Shown here piece by piece: positions 44,501 through 56,500 of a DNA stretch of 64,000 nt (position 1 is the stretch's first letter; each line of letters starts with the position of its first letter). A model generated the notes under the pieces. It worked only from the letters and a program-made list of their open reading frames with translations, had not been told where the DNA came from and did not search any database. Made by a program: the position numbers and the translations under genes. The stretch lies in contig CAUJNA010002891.1 of the NCBI GenBank assembly GCA_963377175.1, positions 222,001 to 286,000 on the forward strand, written 5' to 3'. The DNA comes from Effrenium voratum. Taxonomy: Eukaryota > Sar > Dinophyceae > Suessiales > Symbiodiniaceae.

Positions 44501-47500
44501 TCGCTAAGTCATTCGTAGCCCTGGTTGCCGCCCACATGGTGGACCCAGAACCATGCTAAGTGGGGAGCCGCCGCTTGGCTAAGTCGGACCATCTAAGGCC
44601 CCCCTTTGTGTGTTCTTAGGTGGAGGAGGCGGTGATCCAGCACCAGGCCTCGCGGTTGCAGCGCTGGGCGGACAGCCAGCGGGCGGTGCTGGAGCGGGCT
44701 CTGCAGGTGGAGCAGGTGCAGTGGCCAGGGAGTACCAAGGGAATCCCCGTAAAGTGACAAACAAGTATATATTTGAGCCACAATCAAAACCCGGGTAAAT
44801 GAAGAGTAGTAAGGGACAATCCCAGCCATAAATAGCTGCGGTCGCCTTCTTAATTCCTTACATGATTCTGCGTAGGCCATTTTAATACCGTTTTTTGATT
44901 ATGACTCATTTTGGCTTAAGGCCCCTTAATAACTTAAGGCCCAGTACGAAGTGTACACGTTTTGAGTAGCCAGACGGATCATGGAAATTTTGTTGGAGGG
45001 GGTGCGGGTCTCCCATGCTTTGGTCCCGGCAGAAGATTAGTCTCCAACCAAGGAGCGTCGGGCAATTTTGGATCATTCCTGACAAAGGTGTTGAACATTC
45101 CGAGAGGTGGTGGCAAGCTGGACTGAATGGCGATGCTTCTTGGGGGAGCTGAAGGGGCACGCCGGAATCCCCCTTATCATAGCATCGGACGAAGAGCACG
45201 GCGCGGGATGTTCCTTTGGGCAGATTTACTACAGCTGTCATTGCATGCAGGGAGAACAATTGAAGATATGAATTTGCACTGGGGGGCGTCATGTTTGATG
45301 CCGCGAAGCTTCAGGTGGGGCTGGGCCAGACGCCCCCTCGACCCTGCTTCAAATCAGCTGTTGGAGCACTCAAGGCAATTCCTGGGATGCTGTTATAAGT
45401 ACAATCTCTGACTATGTCCTCGCTTTGCAGGAAACGCCACTTCAAATGCTTGTAATCCTTAGTGGTCACATTTTGCTCATTCTCTGAGGGGTGTTCCAAA
45501 CGGCCGCGGAGAGTCTTTACAAGGATGTTGCTGGCTTCTCAGCAGACATGCCTGTTGTGCTGCTTGAAGGCTTTAATGCGGAACTTTGGAATTGAGCGCT
45601 TGCATATCTTTCTAGCTGTCTCGGATGCCAGCAAGACCATCAATTCACGCGGAGGGTTCGTTGCTATGATAACATTGCACGCAATCCTCGTTCAGAGCAA
45701 TCTCTGTTGGCCTCCTTTCAAAGCCAACCAAGGCGGGTGCTAAAAAGGGAACACAGGGAGGGGCCCGCCGTTAAGCAGACTCGAGTCATACAGACATCAC
45801 CTGTTAGTTGTTTTACTTGAGTTTCCTTTGGGCCTGGTGCTGACCAAAGAAGACACGGGAGCCCGCAGAGACTGCGAGCATACCAGTTCTGTCTAAAAGT
45901 GTTTGATTCGACTGGCTCCAGTTTAGCTCAATCAGTTACCAGTCCAATGATTGTTTGTCAAAAAGGATGCCTAGCACTTTCGGATAATTTTGCAGCATCA
46001 GACCCTAGAAGAGACACACCTGAAGGCCTTTTGGGCCTCCAACCAGGTTACATGTCAGAGGGTGGGAGGCGGCCCAAAAGAAGGTGTTTGCAAAATACCG
46101 CTTGGTCACAAATGCCCTTTGCCAATATTGCTACGCATGTGAACCTTGAATAAAGGGCAAGGGCACCCTTGTCAGATAGGGCAAAGGGGCTTGGAAACTC
46201 GCATGGGAAGGGAATCCACGATAAGCTTCTGAGGCACTTTTTCAAGGGCCTTGTCCGAAAATCCAGCTGTGAGATACATGTTGCGGCGATTCTTGCCATC
46301 AACTTACGCATCCACATGACGCTTGGCGCATGCTCACATGCGGGCGCGCGCTTCACAATGGACCAGCCTGAGAGAGAGAACCCACACCAGGCTATCATGG
46401 CCAAGAACGCTTCGATCACATCGGACGTGATGAAGGGCGTCTCTGAGGATATCGGGGGGCGCAAGAAGGAGCACGCGACGAGTGAGGACGTGGCGATGCA
46501 AGCCAAGGAGGACTCACCCGCAGATTTGGATGAGTTTCCCGACCTCTCAACACTTGCGAATTTCTGCCCAGAATGGCATGAGTCAATGAGGAATGAGAAT
46601 TCCACGGTGGACAGTTGAAGCCTTCGGCTTTGGTAGTTCTTGGGGTCCGACCTTTCTGTTGGCTTGCTTGTTGGCAAGCTTTACGCAGTTCAGTAAAGTA
46701 CATGGAAAGGAAACAGGCCTGCCCGTGCCAGCCATATGCACAGTGTGCACAGTGACTCTTTCGCACAGTTCGTCTTGCGTTGGTTCTGGGAAGAGAAAAG
46801 GTGGGCACTTGCAGGTGGCAAATGGCAACATGAGGGTGTGGGGTTCGCTCTAAAATGCTTAATGGTTGTAAAAGCACTTCTTTTTTTTTCTGGGTATGAG
46901 CTTTCCCCCGGGACAAGCATTTCTGGGAACCATAGCCATGGCCCACACAATTGAGTGTTGACCTAATTTTCACCACGGGCCATTTGTTGCTTTTGCTCTG
47001 GGCATTCAAGCTGAGCCACCCGCCCGCTTACATGAGGGAGCCATGCTCACGACATCCGCGGAAGGACTGCGACCGGCTCTTCCGGCAGGAACTGCGGCAA
47101 CTGTCGCAAAGCCGCCGGAGCTGGGCGCAGAAGGTGATCGACGCGTAGCTCAGCATGGAGCCAGAGCTGGCGTCGGATAAATTTGCAGGGAGAGCATCCC
47201 TTTGTCCTGTGTGTGCCAGTTGGGCTCCCACCAAAAGCAGCAACCCATATCAAGGCGTTCCTTTTTTCTAGCAGGGCCAATGTTGGACACTTGGCTTCAG
47301 GGCACTTTCTCTGAGAGCCGGAAGGAGTAGGAGTAGCACTACCGAATTGCTGCTGTGCTTGAATGCATGGGCTTTAAATTACGGGTGAAGGAAGAGGTAG
47401 TATAGTGCTACGGCCGAATGCGGTGGGGTTGGCCAAGGCAAATCGATTGTGGTACTTGCCAGCCAGAAGCTGTTTTCTCCAGCTGTTGCTTTCGAAGTGA

Positions 47501-50500
47501 CATCCTATGATCCAATAACCTAGCAGCAGCACTGGTTCTGTCATTTGAAGGTCTGCAAAGGGGATCACGGTACTGAAACACATTCAGTTCACCTTCTGTA
47601 GTGCCATCACGCTGCAGCGGTATGACAGTGTTTCCAGGGAGTCGGATCCTTTAGGACGTGATTTCCCTGTCGTGGTCTAGAGCCTGCTTTCCGCAGCGAG
47701 AAGCGTGGACTTGCCAAGGCAAGCTGCCCGGCTCTCAGAAGCCTTCGAAGAGACCATGGCCGGAAAATGGAACAGCTTGGAAGACAGCTTCCAGAGGCGC
47801 CGGGATGCGCACGAGAAACATCGAGAAACCAAAGGGGCATGGTCTGGATGCACTTGTGGTGTCCTGGAGTCGCCTAGTTTTGCAGTCTTGTAATGTTCCT
47901 GAAATGGGTCTAACCAAAAAAGCGGCATACGAATCATACCCTGGAACAACACCCTCCTGGCAACCCGAGGCTGTTTGCTGTGACAGCAGGTGACTGGCCA
48001 TTTCTCCCTTCAAAGCCTTCATGGGCTTGTTGTCCTGGACAGCGTGTTGTCCTGCTGATGAACAATCTGGATCTCCGTTTCCGGCAATGGCTAGGGAAGG
48101 CATGCAAAAAAGCATTCTCAAACTACTGCGCCTGGAGCATCAGATGGGTCAGAAACCTGAGTTTCCTTTTCAGGGTGCTTGTTTTCAGGTTCTTCTACGC
48201 GGAAGGGGTTCAGGACCAAGCTTTGTGGCATCCTTCAAACGGCCATTGGCAAGCATTTCCTTCCCCAAGGGTTGCCCCGAGCCTGCAACAGGCTACCAAC
48301 CCTTCTTCAAGAGCATAAAATCAGTTTGGATTTTGGTTTCACATTGCCAGAGGCCAGACCTAGCGGCATTTTCAGGTATTCAAGCGACTGGTAGGTTTGC
48401 TTAACAATACCTAGTCCACGGTCCATTTGGGAGGGAGATTGGGGACTCACTACCACAAAACCAGGGGACCATGGCATGTGGGTGTTCTCGAGTGTTCTCA
48501 AACCCCTGACATGACTCGTCAATGCCAACCAAAAGAGGGTCCATTTTCAGAAAGCTTGTAACATGTTGTAACTCTAGTAAACCCCATTTCAACATGGTTT
48601 TACCCCATCTACATCCCAACGGGTGGTTTTTCTTTTGCCCTGAAACCACAACGGAGTGCCCTGAAAAAAGACATGCGAACCCTTCAGCGGAGTTTCGTGT
48701 CGCCAGGAGCCTGTGGGAGCACCACACCGCCGCCCACCGCGCGGGCCTGGGCCGCCAAGTGGGCGCCGGGACGCCGGCGGAGGATCTCCGGGAGGCGGAG
48801 CCATGGAAACGGCTCCCACGTGAAACGCCGCGGGGGGGGGGGAGGGTTGAGCTTTCTCAGGGGGATGAGGCAGAGAGGGAGTTAGGAGTCAACCTATCGC
48901 CTGGAAAGAGGGATGGTTGGAGTTCGCAGATTCCCGGTTTGGAGGGTGCTTGATCTGCTATGCGGTAGACATTTGCAAAGGAAGTGTTCACCCCTTGGGA
49001 GTTTCTTGCCCAAGACCTTTGGTATCCCACGACGGCCCATGTTTGGTCAAGCTCCCAACCGGCCAGCCTGCTAGTTTCAAGTCATTTGGGCAAATGAGAG
49101 GATCAATCATTGCAGCTTCGTGGCCATTTGCAAGGATCGATCATCATCATCAGGATGATTCATGTGTATTATAATTATATATATAGAGAAGATATGTATA
49201 TGTGTACGGTATTTGCGGGACCAGCGGGATTGCAGGAGATAGAGAGAGGGATACAACATTTGTTTGGCCTGACTGCCTCGTGCTTAGTACCCAAGCACGG
49301 GTTCCAAGCGCGGTGTGGGAACTGCTGTCCCACTGCATGTGCCTGATGTGTCTCCTTAAGACTGCAACACAGACACACACACACAATGCGGTGACTGCTG
49401 GGTGTCAGGCGTGGCAAGTGTCATTGAGAAAACAAACTGTCGCACGCATGTCTTCAACGGGCATGCAGTACATGTTGGCGGTTTTGGCGTTGCTTTGCCA
49501 TGCAAGCCGTGCTCAATAAAAGCCCCATTTTCACGAGAGCCAACAGGCTAGCGCCAAGCCAAGATAATGAATCAGTCCAATCTCCCACCAACCCCCGCCG
49601 CATTCCGCCAGGTGTGGCAGAGTGGGGAGCTAAAGGCGCAGCTGGCAAACGAGAAGAAGGGCTGGGGCCGATCGCAGCGCGCAGACCTGGAGCACCTGCA
49701 GCAAGATGTGGATGCGGAGATGCAGCCAGTGCTGGACAAGCTGGACGGAATTTGCCAGCGGTCAGCTCGTTGAGCCGTCTTTGTTCAATGAAGAGCTTGT
49801 GCTGTTGTGTTGTCCATTGTTGCATTGGTGGAAGCCAAATGGGCGGGTTCAGATCCCTGCCCCGAAGGGTGTTCAAGCCTGGGGTCTAAAAGGCCCTTGC
49901 CTTTTGCCTTGTATTGTAGTTTGTTGATTGGCAGGTGGAAGCATAGCCTCTGTCTGCCTCAGAAACGAGCATCATTCTGGGTGGTATCAAGGACTAGTCA
50001 GTTTGGTTTACAAAAGTGTGGCGCCGCTGGCTTGACAAACAGCAGAAACTTGCATGCTGGATACACATGGGGGGGGTGTGCGTGCTCGCCATAGCTCCTT
50101 AAAGGCCGCAGCAAGCCAGGAATGACTGAAACGACGTCATGTGTTGGTCGTTTGCTTCTGGCAAGCAAGAACTATGTCTATTTATCGATGTCTGTCGTCA
50201 TAACAAGACCAAAGCAACATAACAGCAGCCTCGAGCAAAGAAGTGGCAGGTGCACGAAAGGACAGCCAGAGCATTGAGCTGGAATGCAGAAAGCACAGCC
50301 ACACAAAAGAGCAAGCAGAAGAAAGAGCTCAACAAACAGATTGAACCCAAGACAAATCAACACCAAAGCAGTTTGATTATGGATACATATCCAGTCGGTA
50401 CTGATACATACAACTCCTGGACTCCTGTGTTTCCCAACTTTTCCTAACATTCCGTATGCAGAAAACAACATGTTGCAGCACACGCACACATCCATGCGAA

Positions 50501-53500
50501 ACCGTAGAGGATGCACATGTTTGTGTCAAAAGGGAACGGGAATTGACAAGCTCAAGCTGACAACTTCAAAAGCAACACACCGAAGACGTGGACAAATTGA
50601 TGGCGATCCGAGTAAAAGCCAGCAATTGGCTTTAGTAAACCGAAAGAAACCAGTCGGGAATGTGGCCAAGCTATAATTCATCGGGACCTTGGCTTGGGCA
50701 TTGGCCTTGTCACAGCTTTGTTTGTCATAAGGCTTCGCAAAACTGAGCCGATGTGATCGCAAGTGGAAAGAGAGTTCCTTTCTGGCCTTGAGGAGAAGGC
50801 CATTCGCAGCTCGTTACCAAAGAACTCCGAGGGAGAGCCGGACTATTTGCGACACATCCGCTCAGTCGCTGAGGACACTGCAGACAGATCAACGCTTGCT
50901 TTGGTTCCAACGTCTTTAATGGACGTGACACAGGTCCTAGGCCCACATTATTTGCGGAGCACAAGTTTGAAGGTGCCTTATGAAAGGCGAAGCAGTTGGT
51001 GTCGGTTGAACTGAGCGTGCCGGACAAGTTTTGAAACCATTCTGCGAACTGGATGACATTGAATGGGGCGCTCCTGCAAATGGAGCCCAACAACGCCATC
51101 ATATTAGGGCATCTTCGTTTGGCTTCTGCAGCGTCTCCGTATTAGTTTGCAGGTGAGCAATTGCGGGAATGTGAGGGCTTGCCTCCTGAAGGTGGGTACC
51201 TGTGCACCTCTTGCACCATAGGTGTTAAGTCAGAGAGGAGGTTTTGTTTTGAGACCCCTCTCCAAAACAAATAGATAGCTACAATTTTGTCATGAGATTG
51301 CGATGGATATTCTTGTTGATGTGTGCTGACCTCCCATGGAGGACATAGTTCAGAATGTATTGTGTTTGTCTTGCTTGGTATTTTGGATTCCTTCCACCAG
51401 AATGAAAGCCATTGGAAGGTCTCCTCGAAGTGGAAAGGAACACTCTGTTTCAGGGACCTCAAGTTCCAGGAGCGTTCCTTGGGAGTGGCGGAAGGCTATT
51501 CCATGTTCTTTCAGGTCGCCTCACCCAGCCTTCTAAGGCTTAAGTGGGTGAATGGCATGAACACTGGCACGAACATGTTTGCACATGTTGGTTGGGGGGG
51601 AACGTTGTTGTGACCCTTCCTGTGGCAATGCCCTTTCCAGGAGGCCAAGCAGCAGCTGGAGGACATCTCTGCAGAGGCTGGCATTGAAGTCTGGTATATG
51701 TGGTCTCGCCGAGTTGGCGTGCCTTCTCAAAGCAGCGTTCTCTTTGTTGGATTGTTGAGGCAGGGGCGCAAGTTCAGAGTTAGTCGTTTTGGGCAGCTGC
51801 GATGGGGCGGTATTCAAGAGCAACTTGCAAGACAAATTTTGCAGAGCTGGATCAAGATGAAAGGCTCAGTGGCCAACGATTTGTTTGAGTTTCAGTCTTC
51901 TTGGCTGCTGTCATGGGATACACCAAAGTGGCCTCAGCCGGAGAAATAAACTATAGCCTTGATTTCCCACACAGCTTCGGTGTCAAAATTTATATTTGCA
52001 GCTCGGCTTCAGCCATGGTCGGGCGTTTCCCTTGAGCTTCAATGCCTTTGTGCGACTACCTCCATTGTCTGCCTCCTTTGACATGAATTTACAATTCAAA
52101 GTTCACCATACAAGGGCCAGACACTAAGCATGTCAGACCGAGCCATCAGCGAATATCAGTTAATCCACTGCTGGTCAATGAGCGGCTGGCCCTGAGTCGA
52201 GGGGACCAGTGGACCAATGGACCTTCATCCGCAGGAGGCGCGCCGCACGGAGGATTCCTTGGAGTCCGCCTGGCGCTTTGAGGCATCAAACGGGTGGCCT
52301 TTGCCGCCGCTTTGTTGGCCTTGCGCACGACCTTCATCCATGAGCCATGGTTTGCGTGAACAAACCGTCAAATCCTTTGCCATCCTTTACCCTTTACTTT
52401 AACTCTTTGTCAGTTGGCGCTGTGAGTTGGTGGATTGGTGTCATTTCTTGGCTTTGTCTGCAGTCTCCCATATCTCGCCACTACAATAAAATTGAGCTTG
52501 CCCGATTGGACCCTGAGCCACGGTAACGTGGGGCACGGGCTTGCAGGATCAGCAGCGGCAGCTCTTTGAGACGCAGCTCCAAGCTCGGCGCAAGCGCTTT
52601 GAGGAGCGGGTGGTCCCAGTAGATGCCCCCCCCCAGCAAATTAACATGGAACTCAAACAGCAGATTCACCCACTGAAGTACGGGATGTTTACTGGGTTCC
52701 GTTTGAGTCGATCGTATGACACGTTTTGTGAACAAAGGGCATGCATCTGCCATCCTTCGGTGTGGCGGCTCGGTTTCTCTGCAATCACTGAAAGTCAGTG
52801 CCAAGCCAGTCAGCATATGGGGTTCGGCCAGCAGTTTCAGCAAGTTGCAGAGCAATCGTGCAAATGGAGCACGTTGAAATCCCAATGATCTCATGATCCT
52901 GAGAGCTGTTTGGAGTCGAAAGGACTGCATATGATGACCGCATGATAGCTCGTATGTTCCTATTGATAGTTTGCCACTGACACCTGGCAAAGCTTTTCTC
53001 AGCGCTCGGACATGGGCCTTGCTTGGCTGACAAACTTGGTGGATGACATATGCCTCATATGCCAACATGTGCTCCTTGGCCATGTCTGCGCCGGGTCGCT
53101 ACGGGTTGATTGGATTGGGGTGTTGACTGTGCCTCTGGGTCATCAAAGTCAGAAACTGTGGTTGCGTCCCCTTGGCCAACCACTTGGGGGTGACTTTGAC
53201 CATTGTGAAACAAATTTGGCCACTTGGAAGTCGAGACTTGAATTATTTGCAGAGCGAGTCACGGAACATCCTGGTCGCACTTTCAATCTCATGACCTTTC
53301 CAATAGCGCGGCGAAACCAGCTTGAAGGCACTGCTGTGCAGGACATGCAGACTCTGCGGCAGCTGAAGCTGCAGCTTTTGCGGTGGCGACTCGACTATCA
53401 GAGAACTTACCATGAAGCTCAGGAGCCCGCCGAGGCCGGGCAAAGCAAGCGAAGAGCAAGTTAGGTACCGAGGATGAACAATGATATCGGTTTTGGTGTC

Positions 53501-56500
53501 GCGTCCTCGCCAACCAGGAAGGCCTTGTTAGGGAACAGTAAGAACCCTGGTCTTGGGTTGGCGGATTATTGGAATTCGTCCGGAATTGGGCCCGAAGATG
53601 CAGGTGATGCATGCTGGGTCGGTAGGGTTCAGCGGAATTTCTGGGTTTTGGCGAACTTGTTCAGCATGATGTCAGTCCAGGACTTGTTTGGGTTGGCCCA
53701 CCATCCAGTAACATGAGCGTCTCCCCAAAGCCACAAAGTCGCACAACGCCCAGCATTAAAGTCGTTCAAGGGCGGATTGTGCCCAGCCTTTCCTTAGAAA
53801 CACATAGAGGGGGACACGCTCAATCCTAAAAATCACTTCGCTGTTCGCGGGTGCATATCGAGATTGCCGTCGCTGTCGTTAGCACGGTCGTTGTCGCTGC
53901 CGTTGTCCTCGTTGTCGCCGTGAGTGACATGCCGCTGCATCGCCGTCGTCGCAGGGTTACCCTGGTCGCCTCGCCATGTCACCCTCACAGCTGCTATCAA
54001 TCACCATCGGAGGCATCATCAATACCATGCGGCTGCGCGTAGCCATTGCTGTTATCATGACACCAGGTATGCTGAGATGGTTTGTTTTGCGCAACTGCAA
54101 AGCCGATACCCCAAACCAAGACCCGGGGGAAGATCCATTAAATTTTATCAGAATGTCTATGTATTTGTTTGCCTGGTCGTAGTTGCTTGGGGGTGCTGGA
54201 ATCCACCTTTAGATAAAATAGATTGCCCGTGAAAGCTGTTTTGATCTGCGTGGCGGTTGGGTACAACTCACCCCCTACAGATTCACGTGGAACATGTGGA
54301 GCTGAAAAAGCCATGATTGTTTGGAGGTTTTTTTCTTGGTTCGTCTAGGGGCTCCCTTTTCGGCCCCCGTAAGCCCCCAGCTGCCTCGCCAGGCGCCGCA
54401 GCTAGAGCAGCGCTTCGCGCTGTGCCGTCGCTTGGTGAAGAAGCTTTGGGCCGAGGTGCCGCGGCAGGAGGTGCACCGCTTCCTGCAGCAGGCGCGAGTC
54501 CGCACGACTCGCAACGCATTGGGAACCACTCGGGATTGAGGGGCTTTGACGGGAAGGGGTTTAGGATTGAGCAAAGTCCCTCACTGGAACTGGAGGATGT
54601 CTTCTGATTTGGTTGGCAGGCACCAATTGCTGGAAGAATGTGTGCGCGTTGAAGGAAGGGACAGGTTTAGGGGCCGGCATTGTTCCCCTTCACTGCTGAA
54701 GACGTACGGAACTTCATGACAATCCATTGTCCGCAGGTCGCGCAAGCTCTATCCAAGTCAGGCAAGTCAGCTGCCATGCTGACGCTGAGCTCAAGAGCTT
54801 GCTGGCAGTACTTGACTTCGCCCACTCTCGTTGTATGTGCGTTTCAGAAATCAGCCCCCCCTGGTGACGGTGGGGTTCCTTTGGGGCTTCCCTGTAAAAC
54901 AACAGTTGGGGGGGGGGGGGGAGCATTTTTGTTGAACAACGACCCTGTGCGCCTTTGCTGATGGGACCACGCGACAAGAGGACGTCATGCGTGCGTGCCC
55001 CGCCAAACGTGTTGGGGCCAGCTGGAAGGTTGACAATGCCGCACGAACAGTCAAGAGGTTGTCCAAGCTATGAATAGTTTGTTTAAGAAGTTGGAGGCTT
55101 GGAGCTCGGCTGATGTGTTGCTTATTTTGCAGGTGCCCCTATATTTGTCCTGTTTGGATTGTTAGGTGGTTTTAACCATCACCTGGGAAATTCAGAGTGA
55201 TATTGATTTTGTTGAGATACTGTTCAAAGGGGCAAGGTACACATCGCAGCGCTACCAGTTTCTTTCTTTGGAAAGCCCGCCGCTCTTTGCCCAAGGAAAG
55301 TCTACCACAAGGAGCTGAAGCGCTTAGGAGCTTTGCCCATGGTGCCGCATGCTCGTTCGCCTGAGCTTTTACAGGTGTGGTTGGATGAGGATGGCGGTTG
55401 ACCAAAGATTGGCCAGGCCATCAGTCCTAGATTGAACGTCTGGATAGAAACGGTTCTGTTTCTGTATGAGCTTCATCGAGTCATCCCCCAATTGATTGTA
55501 GATCTAGTGTGTTGCCAAAGTGCGATGTCGGACAGGGGTCCTTACCTTCGCCTTTCTAGAAGCAGCAAACATTACAGTAACTCATGGCCCATCGAGAGGC
55601 TTACCACTTTGCGTGCAGCAACGTTCGTGTGATTTCGTGTGCAAAATAATGACCCCGGTTGGGTGGTGTTGGCGGCCAGAACAGAATGTTCGTGGCTCCT
55701 ATCGTGTCCCAGTGCAGCTGCCGGGTGAGCTCCCAGAGGGGTATGCTCCATGTGAATCAGACTCCTCGCGAGCTTACAAGTCAGCTTGCTTGCAGCCCCG
55801 AAGATACTTCAGGTGCAAAAAAAACATGTTAGTATGTTGCCTTCATGCCACAATTGCAACTGCTTGCCAGTGCCTAAGCCTGTTGCATCCTTTATGCCCC
55901 TCCCATTTTGTTCTGACACGTTGCTTTTTGCTTGGTGTGCCAACCCAACCCGGACCCTTCAGTTGAGTCCCTACATTTTGCGAGGGCGGCGCTTGAAACC
56001 CCCGTAATTCACCATGGATGGTGTATGGCTGCCCTACCAGCCACACAGAGGCCTGTAAACCCAGCCCACCCTCCAGGCGCACTTTTGGCAGGTGGTGGTG
56101 GTGGACGAGTTCACGGGCCGCCCGGTGGAGGGCCGCAGCTGGAGCGACGGATTGCAGCAGGCGATCGAAGCCAAGGAGGGCGTTGAGATCCAGCAGGAGG
56201 AGAGGGATGGGTGGGCTGCCTATATGGGTATGGGCCGGTACGGGTCAAAATTAAGCTAGGGGACAGGTTTTAGTGCTTGGTTCCACTTGGCGGGGTTCCA
56301 TTTTGGGCGCCCATGTTCGACCCGTTGCCAATTTCATGTGAGTTTCGGGGTGGTGTTTAAAGTTCAAAGGGGTAGGTGACTCTACCACTACGCAAGAGTT
56401 TGCCTACAACCATCTTGCGCCTCATTTGGCATGGATAAAGCTTATCAAGCCTTTTGGGAGGGTTGTAGGGTCCCTGCTGCTCCCAACAATAACTGTGACC

